From NCBI GenBank assembly GCA_016711875.1, contig JADJSD010000001.1, forward strand, positions 496,001 to 560,000: DNA of 64,000 bases, written 5' to 3'. The notes under the pieces were generated by a model, which saw nothing but the letters and a program-made list of their open reading frames with translations, was not told the DNA's origin and ran no database searches. Origin of the DNA: Betaproteobacteria bacterium. Its GTDB lineage: Bacteria; Pseudomonadota; Gammaproteobacteria; Burkholderiales; Usitatibacteraceae. The translations under genes and the position numbers were made by a program. Shown here one piece after another: positions 38,379-46,745 of this stretch (position 1 is its first letter; the number at the start of each line of letters is the position of its first letter).

Positions 38379-39632
38379 CTAGCGCACCAGGAGGGCCGCG
38401 GCCACCAGGGCCCCCGCCATGGCCGCGAAGCCCGCGAGGCACCGCCGCCCGAGGGCCGCCCCGCCCGCCACGAAGGCGATGCCCGCTTTCACGAGCACGT
38501 TGGAGACGATCGCCACGACGATCGCCGTGGCCGCGGTGGCCGCCGGTATCGACGCATCGCCGAAGAGCCGCATGGCCGAAAGCGAGATCGCGTCCACGTC
38601 CGTGAGCCCCGAGGCGAAGGCGAGGCCGTAGAGCCCGCGTGCGCCCGCCACGTCGTGGAGCCACGCGCCGGCGACGAGGATCGCCGCGTAGGCGATGCCG
38701 AAGCCCAGGGCCACCTTGAGGTCCGTCGGGTTGGTGAGGTCCGGGCTCGCGAAGCCGGCCTCGCCCTGGTGGCGCTTCCAAGTGACCCATGCCACCGGCA
38801 GCGTCGCCACGAGTCCGGCGGCGAGCACGGGCGCGAGCCGGGAGAGCAGCGACGGCGCCACCACCGCCGTGAGCACCGCGATGCGCACGAGCACCACGAG
38901 GTTCGCGAGCAGGATCACCGTCGCCGCCGTGTTCAGCAGCTCGGGCCGCCCCTTCGCGCCGCGCGCGTACACGAGCGTGGTCGCCGTGCTCGAGACGAGG
39001 CCGCCCATCGCGCCCAGCAGCACGGCCGGCGCCCGCCCCCCCGCGAGCCGGAACGCGAGGTAGCCCGCGAGGCTCACCGCCGAGATGAGCACCACCATCA
39101 GCCACAAGTGATACGGGTTGAGGGCGCCGTAGGGCCCGAAGCCCTCGTTGGGCACCACCGGCAGGATGACGAGCGAGAGCACCGCGAACTGCAGCAGGCT
39201 CGCCAGGTCCTTCGCGGTGAGGCGCACCGAGAAGCCCTCGATCTGCGCCTTGAAGTGAAGCAGCACCGTGACGACGATGGCGAGGGCGACGGCGAGGTCC
39301 GCGGAGCCGAACCACGTCGCCGCTCCCAGCCCGTACGTGACGACGGCCGCGACGACGGTGGTGGTGCCCGAGTCCCAGCTCGCGTTGCCGTCGGATCGGT
39401 AGGCCGACAGCACGCCGCCGGCGCAGGCGAGCATGCCCGCCACCAGCACCCACGCCGAGCCGGCCTTCTCGCCCAGCATGGCGCACAGCGCGCCGGCGAG
39501 CGAGATGAGGGCGAAGGTGCGGACGCCCGCCTTGGATTCCGGGTGGCGCTCGCGCTCGAGCCCCACCAGCAGCCCGATGGCCACGCTCGTGAGGAAGGCG
39601 AGGAAGACGACGCGCGGTTCGGTCACGGCCAT
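38379..39632 (-). CDS. MgtC/SapB-family membrane protein with DUF4010 domain
   Basis: 417 residues and about 12 hydrophobic segments. N-terminal MgtC-like signature: FLTSVAIGLLVGLERE, RTFALISLAGAL, GTTTVVAAVVTYGLGAA. The DUF4010 part follows: LQFAVLSLVILPVVPNEGFGPYGALNPYHLW, GAMGGLVSSTATTLVYARGA and LYGLAFASGLTDVDAISLS. Inner-membrane protein of unknown transport role. MgtC-like proteins are linked to Mg2+ and acid stress, but this long version is not characterised. Start ATG 39632. Confidence 0.85.
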   Translation of the reverse strand: MAVTEPRVVFLAFLTSVAIGLLVGLERERHPESKAGVRTFALISLAGALCAMLGEKAGSAWVLVAGMLACAGGVLSAYRSDGNASWDSGTTTVVAAVVTYGLGAATWFGSADLAVALAIVVTVLLHFKAQIEGFSVRLTAKDLASLLQFAVLSLVILPVVPNEGFGPYGALNPYHLWLMVVLISAVSLAGYLAFRLAGGRAPAVLLGAMGGLVSSTATTLVYARGAKGRPELLNTAATVILLANLVVLVRIAVLTAVVAPSLLSRLAPVLAAGLVATLPVAWVTWKRHQGEAGFASPDLTNPTDLKVALGFGIAYAAILVAGAWLHDVAGARGLYGLAFASGLTDVDAISLSAMRLFGDASIPAATAATAIVVAIVSNVLVKAGIAFVAGGAALGRRCLAGFAAMAGALVAAALLVR

Positions 39633-39675
39633 CTTTCAGCGTCGCACGATTCGGCGGCGCCGGCCGTGACGGGGA

Positions 39676-40692
39676 TCAGCTTCCGTCGGTTTGTACCGCG
39701 CGAATACTGACGACCTGGTCGGTATACGTCTTGTCCAGCAGCTTCACCGCCTGGAACACCGCGCGGATCGTGGGCACCGGGATCTTCGTGAGCTCGCCCA
39801 GCTCCACCACCGAGCCCACCAGCGCGTCGATCTCCACCGGCCGGCCGGCCTCCACGTCCTGCAGCATCGAGGTCTTGTGCTTGCCCACCTTCTCGGCCCC
39901 ACCGATGCGCTTCTCGAGCGGCACGCGGAAGGTGATGCCCAGGTGCTCGGCAACCGCCTGCGCCTCCATCATCATCTGCGCGGCAAGGGCCTTGCCGTGC
40001 GGGTCCTCGCAGATGTCCTGGAGCGTCGCGTGCGTGAGGGCCGAGATCGGGTTGAACGTGAGGTTGCCCCAGAGCTTGAGCCACATCTCCGCGCGCACGT
40101 TTTCGAGGATCGGACTCTTGAGACCGGCCTTCGTGAAGGCCTCCGTGATCTTCGTGATGCGCTCGCTGGTCGAGCCGTCCAGCTCGCCCAGCGGGAAGCG
40201 GTCGCCCTCGATGTGCACGACGCGCCCGGGCTCGACCAGCTCCGTGGCCGGATACACCACGCAGCCGATGATGCGTTCCTTCGGGATGGCGTCCTTCACG
40301 ACCCCGCCCGGGTCCACCGTCTCGACGGTGCGCCCGGCGAGTTCGCCCCCGTGGTCGTGGAAGTACCAGAAGGGGATCCCGTTCTGCATCGGGATCACCA
40401 CGGTGTCCTCGTGGAAGAGCGGCGCGAGCTTCCCGGCGACCGCGCCCACCTGGTGCGCCTTCAGCGTGAGGATGACGACGTCGAAGGTACCCGCCTTCGC
40501 GTAGTCCTCCTCCGCCTTGCACATCGTGGCGTGTTCCTCGCGGCCGTCGCGGTAGAACACGCTCATGCCCTTTTCGTTGATCGCCGCGAGGTTCTTGCCC
40601 CTCGCGATGAACGTGACTTCCTCGCCGGCCAGGGCGAGCTTCGCGCCGACGAAGCCGCCGATGGCGCCGGCACCGACTATGCAGAAACGCAT
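39676..40692 (-). CDS. 2-dehydropantoate 2-reductase family (ApbA/PanE) oxidoreductase
   Basis: 338 residues. The N-terminal Rossmann motif MRFCIVGAGAIGGFVGAKLALAG binds NADP. The catalytic-lysine region LTLKAHQV, the segment VVIPMQNGIPFWYF and the C-terminal KLWGNLTFNPISALTHA block (family Lys plus Asn) match. Family members reduce ketopantoate to pantoate for CoA synthesis. Betaproteobacteria often carry several paralogues acting on other 2-oxo acids, so the substrate is not certain and panE is not assigned. Confidence 0.85.
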   Translation of the reverse strand: MRFCIVGAGAIGGFVGAKLALAGEEVTFIARGKNLAAINEKGMSVFYRDGREEHATMCKAEEDYAKAGTFDVVILTLKAHQVGAVAGKLAPLFHEDTVVIPMQNGIPFWYFHDHGGELAGRTVETVDPGGVVKDAIPKERIIGCVVYPATELVEPGRVVHIEGDRFPLGELDGSTSERITKITEAFTKAGLKSPILENVRAEMWLKLWGNLTFNPISALTHATLQDICEDPHGKALAAQMMMEAQAVAEHLGITFRVPLEKRIGGAEKVGKHKTSMLQDVEAGRPVEIDALVGSVVELGELTKIPVPTIRAVFQAVKLLDKTYTDQVVSIRAVQTDGS

Positions 40693-40938
40693 GTTTCCCC
40701 CAAAAGACGGTCCCAGGTCCGCGCGAGGGCGGAGGGGCGGGGACCTGGATCCGAGACAGTGGTCATGGGCGTCGGGCGGAGTAGCTGCCGCCGGTGTCTC
40801 TCGCCGCCTGGGTGGGGCGGGGCCGTCGGCGGGGGCGTTTGGCCCGGGTGCCGCGGAAGGACTGCGTACGCTAAAGCATCAAGTTATGGTGCAGCGCACA
40901 AACTGTCAAGCCGGACTTTCGATGCCTGATAGCGCCAG

Positions 40939-41415
40939 TCACAAGCCGAGGTCGGAGAGACCGGGATGGTCGTCGGGACGCCGGCCGGCCGGCCAGAAGT
41001 ACTTCCGCTCGCTCCCGGCGATGGGCTTGTCGTTGATGCTGGCGTGGCGCTTCGCCATGTAGCCGCCCTCGTCGAACTCCCAGTTCTCGTTGCCGTAGGA
41101 CCGGTACCACTGGCCGGAATCGTCGTGCCACTCGTAGGCGAAGCGCACGGCGATGCGGTTGCCCTCGAAGGCCCACAACTCCTTGATGAGGCGGTAGTCG
41201 AGCTCCCTCGCCCACTTGCGCGTGAGGAACTCGACGACCTGCTCGCGGCCCACGGGAAATTCGGCGCGATTGCGCCAGCGGGTGTCCGGCGTGTAGGCGA
41301 GGGACACGCGCACGGGGTCCTTCGTGTTCCACGCGTCCTCGGCCATCCGCACCTTCCGGATTGCGGTTTCACGGGTGAACGGCGGCAGCGGCGGGCGGGG
41401 GGCTTCGGCGGTCAT
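40939..41415 (-). CDS. NTF2-like (DUF1348/SnoaL) protein
   Basis: 158 residues. Family pattern: AEDAWNTKDPVRVSLAYTPDTRWRNR, EFLTRKWARELDYRLIKELWAF, VRFAYEWHDDSGQWYRSYGNENWEF, MAKRHASINDKPI. The cone-shaped NTF2 fold is used for many small hydrolase or isomerase-like roles, and this subfamily has no assigned reaction. ATG 41415. Adjacent to, and on the same strand as, the LysR gene. Confidence 0.8.
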   Translation of the reverse strand: MTAEAPRPPLPPFTRETAIRKVRMAEDAWNTKDPVRVSLAYTPDTRWRNRAEFPVGREQVVEFLTRKWARELDYRLIKELWAFEGNRIAVRFAYEWHDDSGQWYRSYGNENWEFDEGGYMAKRHASINDKPIAGSERKYFWPAGRRPDDHPGLSDLGL

Positions 41416-41445
41416 GGTCGGGCTCCGGGTCGGGGGGCGTCCCCG

Positions 41446-42354
41446 TCACTGTACCGAACCGGCGGCGAGGGACTTGCGAAGCCGCGGCGCGAGCGAGTCC
41501 ACCAGCGCCCGCACGTTAGCCGAGAGGCGGCGGGTGCCCGGGTAGATGACCTGCACGGGCACGGCTGCGGGTTCGTGCGAGGCGAGCACGCGCACGAGCG
41601 TCCCCGCGGCGATCGCCGCGCTCACCTGGTAGCACAGGAACTGCCCCAGGCCCAGCCCGTCCGCGCACGCCGCGAGCGCCACGTCGACCTGGTTGGAGGC
41701 GATCGCCGGCTCCACCTTCACGCGGCGGATGCGCGGGCCGTCCGCGAACTGCCACTCGTGGTCCGGGGCGAGCCCGCGAAAGCCCACGCAGCGATGTCCG
41801 GCCAGCGCCTCGGGCGAGTCCGGCAGGCCGTGGCGCTCGAGGTACGCCGGGCTCGCGCACACCACGCGCCGCGTCGAGCCCACCGGGACCGCGACGAGCG
41901 AGGAATCCGGCAACGCGGCGATGCGCACGCCGACGTCGAGCCCTTCCTCGAGCAGGTCCACCGGGCGGTCGAGGAGGATGAGCTCCGCGTGCACCGCAGG
42001 ATGCCGCGCGCAGAAGTCGTTGAGGGCGGGGGCCACGTGCAGGCGGCCGAAAAGCACCGACGCCGTGACGCGCAGCCGGCCGCGCGGCTCCGCCCGCCGG
42101 GCGGAGAGCGCCGCCTCGGCATCCTCGACGTCGGCGAGCAGCCGCTTCGCGTGCTCGTAGTATTCGCGCCCCTCGTCGGTGAGCGCGAGGCGCCGCGTGG
42201 TGCGGTTGAGGAGGCGCACGTCGAGCGCGGCCTCGAGCGCCGCCAGTTGCCGAACGACCGACGGCAGCGACGTGTGGAGGGCGTCCGCCGCCGCCGTGAG
42301 GCTGCCGCCCTCGACGATGCGCACGAACGTGTCCATGGCCCGCAGCTTGTCCAT
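41446..42354 (-). CDS. LysR-type transcriptional regulator
   Basis: 302 residues. The N-terminal winged HTH (MDTFVRIVEGGSLTAAADALHTSLPSVVRQLAALEAAL, VRLLNRTTRRLALTDEG) is followed by a substrate-binding domain (ASVLFGRLHVAPALNDF, LDVGVRIAALPDSSLVAV). It belongs to the large group of HTH proteins that regulate divergent oxidoreductase genes. It is divergent from the AhpD-like gene, with a T-N11-A box between them, so autorepression and control of that gene are likely. Confidence 0.9.
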   Translation of the reverse strand: MDKLRAMDTFVRIVEGGSLTAAADALHTSLPSVVRQLAALEAALDVRLLNRTTRRLALTDEGREYYEHAKRLLADVEDAEAALSARRAEPRGRLRVTASVLFGRLHVAPALNDFCARHPAVHAELILLDRPVDLLEEGLDVGVRIAALPDSSLVAVPVGSTRRVVCASPAYLERHGLPDSPEALAGHRCVGFRGLAPDHEWQFADGPRIRRVKVEPAIASNQVDVALAACADGLGLGQFLCYQVSAAIAAGTLVRVLASHEPAAVPVQVIYPGTRRLSANVRALVDSLAPRLRKSLAAGSVQ

Positions 42355-42367
42355 GGCGGCGAGATTA

Positions 42368-42382
42368 CTCCATTTTTCGGAG
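42368..42382. promoter_or_regulatory. Candidate LysR box
   Basis: CTCC-N7-GGAG palindrome containing T-N11-A (T 42369, A 42381), located 14 bp from the LysR start codon in the divergent 124-bp intergenic region. This is the canonical spacing of LysR-type regulator sites. Role inferred. Confidence 0.5.
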
Positions 42383-42478
42383 CTATCCAGTCTATTTCAG
42401 CGCTTTTATCACTTCACCGGAATCAATCACGATGGGCACCGTCACTACCGACAACCCCGACCCGAAAGGAAAACCACC

Positions 42479-43039
42479 ATGTCCCGCATCCCCGCCCTCG
42501 ATCCGAAGACCGCCCCCGCGCCCGCCAAGGCCCTGCTCGACGCCGTGCAGGCGCAGCTGGGCGTCACTCCCAACTTCATCCGCGTCCTCGCGAACTCGCC
42601 CAAGGCGCTCGAGGGTTTCCTGGGCCTTTACGGCGCCGCCGCGGGCTTCGCGCTCGACAAGGCCACGCAGGAGCGCATCGCGCTGGCTGTCGCCGAAGGC
42701 AATAGCTGCGAATACTGCGTCTCCGCGCACACCGCCATCGGCCGCCACGCGGGCCTCACGAACGACGAGATGGCCCTCAACCGCCGCGGCTCGTCGGGCG
42801 AGGCGCGTGCCGCCGCGACGGTCGCCTTCGCCAAGGCACTCAACGACAACCTGGGCGAGATCACCACGGCCGAATTCGACGCCGCGCGCCATGCGGGACT
42901 CACCGACGGCGAGATCGTCGAGGTGATCGCCGTCGTGGCGCTCAACGTGTTCACCAACATCCTCGGCAAGGCGACCCGGGTCCAGATCGATTTCCCGAAG
43001 GTCGCGTTGCTCGACGCCCCGGCGAAGGCCGCGGCCTGA
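42479..43039 (+). CDS. AhpD-like carboxymuconolactone decarboxylase-family protein
   Basis: 186 residues from ATG 42479, preceded by AAAGGA. The AhpD-type redox motif EGNSCEYCVSAHTAIGR with CxxC and a following His is present, together with IAVVALNVFTNILGKA near the C-terminus. Such proteins are small disulfide reductases or peroxidase-like enzymes. The first 30 residues (DAVQAQLGVTPNFIRVLANSPKALEGFL) are typical of the stand-alone peroxidase-related subgroup. Probably regulated by the divergent LysR protein. The PNPOx-family gene follows after 53 bp. Confidence 0.85.
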   Translation: MSRIPALDPKTAPAPAKALLDAVQAQLGVTPNFIRVLANSPKALEGFLGLYGAAAGFALDKATQERIALAVAEGNSCEYCVSAHTAIGRHAGLTNDEMALNRRGSSGEARAAATVAFAKALNDNLGEITTAEFDAARHAGLTDGEIVEVIAVVALNVFTNILGKATRVQIDFPKVALLDAPAKAAA

Positions 43040-43092
43040 CCCACCCCGCGGGACCGGCCCGGCGCCGGTCCCGCGCCCTTCAGGAGACCTTC

Positions 43093-43656
43093 ATGCCCCG
43101 CCCCTTCGGCCGTATCGCCTTCACACCCGCCGTGCGCGCCTTCCAGGAAGGCCGCGGCGTCCGCACGCGCGCCCCGCACCCGGACGATCCCGTCGACGAA
43201 CGCGGCACGGTCCTCACCGAGGCCGAGTCCGCTTTCATCGCCGAACGCGACGGGTTCTACCAGGCCACGGTGAGCGAAAGTGGCTGGCCTTACGTGCAGT
43301 TCCGCGGCGGACCGACGGGATTCCTTCGCGTGCTGGACGAACGCACGATCGCCTACGCAGACTTCCGCGGGAACATGCAGTACATCAGCGCGGGCAACCT
43401 CGCGGGCGACGGGCGCATCTCGCTCATCCTCATGGACTATGCGAACCGCCGGCGCCTCAAGATACTCGGGCGTGCCCGCCTCGTGGACGCGGCCGACGAC
43501 CCGGCCCTCGTCGCGAAGCTGGAGGTCCCGTCGTACCGTGCGCACGTCGAGCGGGCCGTGGTGATCGCGGTCGAGGCTTTCGACTGGAACTGCCCGCAGC
43601 ACATCACGCCGCGATTCACGGAGGCGGAGTTCGCCGCGCGGTGGGAAGGGGGCTGA
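43093..43656 (+). CDS. Pyridoxamine 5'-phosphate oxidase-family flavin-binding protein
   Basis: 187 residues. LTEAESAFIAERDGFYQATVSESGWPYVQFRGG, ADFRGNMQYISAGNLAGDGRISLILMDYANRRRLKILGRARLV and AFDWNCPQHITPRF are the PNPOx-like split-barrel pattern, a fold that binds FMN or F420. AGGAGA lies before the ATG. It is in tandem with the AhpD-like gene, and together they suggest a small redox operon. Substrate unknown. Confidence 0.85.
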   Translation: MPRPFGRIAFTPAVRAFQEGRGVRTRAPHPDDPVDERGTVLTEAESAFIAERDGFYQATVSESGWPYVQFRGGPTGFLRVLDERTIAYADFRGNMQYISAGNLAGDGRISLILMDYANRRRLKILGRARLVDAADDPALVAKLEVPSYRAHVERAVVIAVEAFDWNCPQHITPRFTEAEFAARWEGG

Positions 43657-43664
43657 GCGCGGCC

Positions 43665-44231
43665 CTATCGCTTCTCCGAAGGCAATGCGCGCCACTCCGC
43701 CCAAGGGATGTCCCGCCCCGGGAAAGCCACCTTCTTGAACGGCCACTCGCGGGCAAGCCAGGCCTTCACCTCGGCGTGAAGTCGCTTCTCCAGCCCCCCC
43801 GCCAGCTCGTCCTGCCGCGCCCAGAGGTAGACCTCCGCGTCGTAGCCGGCCTTGCGCGTCGGGTCCACGTACACGCAGCCCACCACGCGCGATTCCGAGG
43901 GCGTGACCACGGTGTAGGCGAACGAGCGGCGCGTCTGGAACTCCTTCTGGTGCCAGCCCAGGTCGATGAGATCCTGCTCGAACGTGAGGCCCTCGGGCCA
44001 CCCGCTGCCGGGCCAGATGGTCTTCAGGTGCTCCACGCTCGTCATGACGGCCTCGTAGTCCTTCACGACGTCGTTCACGGTGAGCATGCGCAGGCGGAAT
44101 TCGCGCGTCTCCAGCTTCTCCGGCACCTTGAACGACGCGGGCACGAACGGCGTCGGGGACTGCGCCGGCGAAGCGCCGGCGGCGGCCAGGAGAAGGACGG
44201 CGAGCAGGTGGGCGGTCAGGCGACGGGTCAC
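43665..44231 (-). CDS. Exported GNAT-fold protein of unknown substrate
   Basis: 188 residues. The N-terminus (LLAVLLLAAAGASPAQS) looks like a cleavable signal peptide. The rest (REFRLRMLTVNDVVKDYEAVMTSVEHLKTIWP, FAYTVVTPSESRVVGCVYVDPTRKAGYDAEVYLWAR) has the GNAT layout with the VGCVYVDP strand. Acetyltransferases rarely carry signal peptides because acetyl-CoA is cytoplasmic, so a non-catalytic or different ligand role is possible. Convergent with the PNPOx gene (8 bp gap). Confidence 0.7.
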   Translation of the reverse strand: MTRRLTAHLLAVLLLAAAGASPAQSPTPFVPASFKVPEKLETREFRLRMLTVNDVVKDYEAVMTSVEHLKTIWPGSGWPEGLTFEQDLIDLGWHQKEFQTRRSFAYTVVTPSESRVVGCVYVDPTRKAGYDAEVYLWARQDELAGGLEKRLHAEVKAWLAREWPFKKVAFPGRDIPWAEWRALPSEKR

Positions 44232-44239
44232 GGCAGGCT

Positions 44240-44383
44240 CCTGGGGCAGGACGGCGATCGGGAACGGGCCGAGGCGGCCGGCCAGCTGCGCAGCGGCGCG
44301 ATCGCCGCCTCGTTGCGGGCCGCCTGGTCAGGCGTCACGACGCTCTGGAGGATATCCCGGAAGCGCGCGTCGGCGGAGTGGCG
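44240..44383 (-). pseudogene. Remnant C-terminus of a second diiron/ferritin-like paralogue
   Basis: Directly after the TAG of the diiron gene, the same frame stays open for about 50 codons. Its start (ADARFRDILQSVVTPDQAARNEAAIAPL) aligns without gaps to the last 28 residues of the diiron protein (SEARFRKILGSLATAHQLRRIENALAPL), with about 15 identities. No start codon or upstream domain exists for this copy. It looks like the tail of a tandem paralogue left by deletion, or a duplicated 3' end. Seen directly; history inferred. Confidence 0.5.
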
Positions 44384-44386
44384 GGC

Positions 44387-45334
44387 CTAGTCCGCGAGGG
44401 GCGCGAGGGCGTTCTCGATGCGCCGCAGCTGGTGGGCGGTCGCGAGCGAGCCCAGGATCTTGCGAAACCGCGCCTCGCTCGCGCCGGAGAGGATGTACTG
44501 CCAGCGGTAGGCGGCGAGCAGCGACTCGGCGAGCCGCGTGCGCTGGGTCGCGGGGAAAACGCGCGAGCAGGCGATCTGGAAATATTCCGCGTCGGCCGCG
44601 GCCTGCGCGCGCAGGATGCCGTCGACCGACTTCACCAGCATGATGAAGTCGTCCACGCCCCGGTCTCGCTCGGATTGCCCGAGGGCGGCGTCCTCGCGGC
44701 GCCATTCCAGCTCGTCGAGGATGGCGTGCTGGGATTCCTCGCGCCAGTGGTAGAGGAAGACGTCCTTGAAGAGCGGCGAGAGCGCGCGTTCCGACTCGAG
44801 CGATTCGCGATAGTGGGCCTGGGTGAAGAGCTCGATGTGGCAGGTGAGCGCGAGCACGGCCCAGGTGGACGCCGCGAGCACCGCCTTCGCGACCGCGTTC
44901 GGCTGCGCGCGGAACCGGTATCCGTCGGGCATCCCCTCGGCGATGAGCGACTCCACGCGGCGGAAGAGCTCCTGGTGCTTGAGCTCCTCGTCGATGAATC
45001 GCACCAGGGCCTCGGCGGCCACCTGGTCGCCGAGCGCGTGGCCCTGCGCCTGCTCGAGCATCTTCGCGCCGATGAAGCGCTCCACCAGGCCGAACATGTT
45101 CGCGTAGGTGCGGCCCTGCACCTGGGTGAGCAGCCGCCGCTCGTCGCTCGCAAGGAAGTCGAGCCCGGCGACGCGGGCGAGGCCCTCGGGCAGGAAGTCG
45201 TGGCCGAAGTCGAATCGCCGCCCGCGGATCACGTCTCGGTCGATGTCCCAGCGGATGCGCTGCGAGAGCTCGATGCAGCGCGCGTAGCGGTTGGCGGGCG
45301 GGTAGGCGTCGGTCGGTTCGATGGCGAGGTTCAA
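44387..45334 (-). CDS. Ferritin-like diiron protein (AurF-like)
   Basis: 315 residues, TTG start at 45334 overlapping the patatin stop. A four-helix diiron core is visible: MFGLVERFIGAKMLEQA, EELKHQELFRRVESL (ExxH), AVLALTCHIELFTQAHYRES and YHWREESQHAILDELEWRRED (ExxH). Similar proteins are N-oxygenases or fatty-acid-modifying diiron enzymes. The translational coupling to a patatin lipase suggests a lipid-related substrate, which is inference. The frame continues beyond the TAG into a paralogue remnant. Confidence 0.75.
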   Translation of the reverse strand: MNLAIEPTDAYPPANRYARCIELSQRIRWDIDRDVIRGRRFDFGHDFLPEGLARVAGLDFLASDERRLLTQVQGRTYANMFGLVERFIGAKMLEQAQGHALGDQVAAEALVRFIDEELKHQELFRRVESLIAEGMPDGYRFRAQPNAVAKAVLAASTWAVLALTCHIELFTQAHYRESLESERALSPLFKDVFLYHWREESQHAILDELEWRREDAALGQSERDRGVDDFIMLVKSVDGILRAQAAADAEYFQIACSRVFPATQRTRLAESLLAAYRWQYILSGASEARFRKILGSLATAHQLRRIENALAPLAD

Positions 45335-46278
45335 GTCGGGCTCCGGGGGGTGAAGGGCGGGGTGTACGGCAGCGTGGCGAGGGCCCGGGCGTGCTCGTCG
45401 AGCCGGCGGATCTCGCCGACGCGCCGGCGCGCCGTTTCGCGGCCGATCTGGTGCAGCTCCTCGAGCGCGTCCGTCTCCCACCGGCCGATGTGGCGGTCGA
45501 AGCGCGGCTCCAGGTGCATGAAGGGGCGGCCCGAGGCGCGCAGCGCCTCCACGCGGGCCTGCGACAGGTTGTTCACGAGCGTCGTGCCCACCTGAGCGAT
45601 GAGCAGCGACGGCCGGTCGACCCGGCGCGGCAGGCTGCCGGCGAAGCCCACGGACACGGTGACCTGCGCGTCGTCCACCGCGACGAGCGCGAGCGGGTCG
45701 GACTGGGCGCCGTCGGACACGCGCCGCTCGTCCGCCAGGGCCCCGGGATACAGGAAGGGCGTCGCCGCGCTGGCCCGAAGCGCCGTCGCGAGCGGGCCGC
45801 GGCGCAGCACGGCCGGCCTTCCGGTGAGCGTGTCCGTGACCACGATGCGAAGGGGCACGGGGAGCTCCTCGATCCGCATCCGCCCGAAGGCGCGCGCGAG
45901 TTCCGCCACGAGGCGCCGGTCGTCGCGCAACGCGAAGTCCTCGTCGAAGCCGCTCACGAGCGGCGCGAGGAGCCTCAGGCTCGCGAGCCAGCGCGTGCGC
46001 CGGGCGATCGCCGGGTCCCACAGGCGGCGCAGCCACGCGAAGGCGGCTTCCTTCTCGACGCCCCGGGCGATCATCGCCGCCACGAGCGCGCCCGAACCGC
46101 ATCCGGCGACGGCGTCGATGACGAGGCCCGATTCGGCGAGCACCTCCGCGACGCCGAGCGCCGCGGCCGCCCGCGCGCCCCCCGTGCCGATGGCGAGCGC
46201 AAGGCGGGGGCGGGTCGGACGCGAGGGCTTCGGATGGATCGATGTCATGGGCGATGTTCCTTGCTCTCCCGGTTTCAC
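45331..46278 (-). CDS. Patatin-like phospholipase
   Basis: 315 residues. Oxyanion-hole segment GTGGARAAAALGV, nucleophile elbow GCGSGALVAA (Ser) and the catalytic Asp in DGA (VSDGAQSDP) make the patatin Ser-Asp dyad complete, although the first motif is degenerate (G-A-R-A instead of G-x-K/R-G). FIYPGALADERRVSDG-type spacing is normal. No signal peptide, so probably a cytoplasmic or membrane-associated acyl hydrolase. Likely start ATG 46278 or the internal ATG 30 bases downstream. It is coupled to the diiron gene. Confidence 0.82.
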   Translation of the reverse strand: MKPGEQGTSPMTSIHPKPSRPTRPRLALAIGTGGARAAAALGVAEVLAESGLVIDAVAGCGSGALVAAMIARGVEKEAAFAWLRRLWDPAIARRTRWLASLRLLAPLVSGFDEDFALRDDRRLVAELARAFGRMRIEELPVPLRIVVTDTLTGRPAVLRRGPLATALRASAATPFLYPGALADERRVSDGAQSDPLALVAVDDAQVTVSVGFAGSLPRRVDRPSLLIAQVGTTLVNNLSQARVEALRASGRPFMHLEPRFDRHIGRWETDALEELHQIGRETARRRVGEIRRLDEHARALATLPYTPPFTPRSPT

Positions 46279-46745
46279 GCGGCGCCGCGCGAATTCCGGA
46301 CATCGGTTGCGGACGCGGCAAAAAAACGGGACGCGGCGCTCAGGACACGGCGGCGCGTCCGGAGCCGGTGGAAGGTGCGAGCCAGGCCGGATCGAACGCC
46401 GGGTTCACGCGGGCCGTGAGGATGTGGTCGCGCCACTGGCCCCCGATGAAGAGACAGGCGGGCGCGGCCTTCCCGCTCGAAGGCGAGCCGATTCAGGGCT
46501 CGACATTCCAGAGCGGTGCTGGGCTGCCACTCACCGTGCCGACACGAGGGGAGGCCTGACGGGTTTTGCCCTGGGGCAGGCCTTCGAGCGGCGAGGCTCG
46601 CGCCATCGTCGAGGCCATGGCCGCCAGGAGAATCGCGCAGATCGCCACCAGGAAACTGGCGACGGTCTTGAAGCGGACCTTCTCGGATTCGTCGTCGCGA
46701 CGCCGCTTGCGGAACCCGGGGTTCGCGTCCGGATTCTCGCGAATC
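46279..46745. other. Intergenic stretch with a GNAT remnant
   Basis: About 467 bp between the patatin and NHL-protein genes. It contains a degraded GNAT-type C-terminus on the minus strand (see separate entry) and, near 46560-46740, an open minus-strand stretch encoding a hydrophobic helix without any start codon. No promoter could be placed with confidence. Confidence 0.4.
46346..46510 (-). pseudogene. Degraded acetyltransferase (GNAT) C-terminal remnant
   Basis: Minus-strand reading gives NRLAFEREG and then, in the next frame, ACLFIGGQWRDHILTARVNPAFDPAW ending at a TGA. This is the end pattern of GNAT enzymes (GF.REG...D....G...DHI.MAR). The N-terminal acetyl-CoA domain is absent and the two pieces are in different frames, so it is a relic. 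Confidence 0.4.

Noticed and set aside
46242..46559. 105-codon + strand ORF
   Set aside because: It overlaps the patatin start antisense and lacks any recognisable domain.
46560..46745. Minus-strand open stretch with a hydrophobic helix (VASFLVAICAILLAA)
   Set aside because: No ATG, GTG or TTG start is available before the helix in that frame, so it was not called as a gene.
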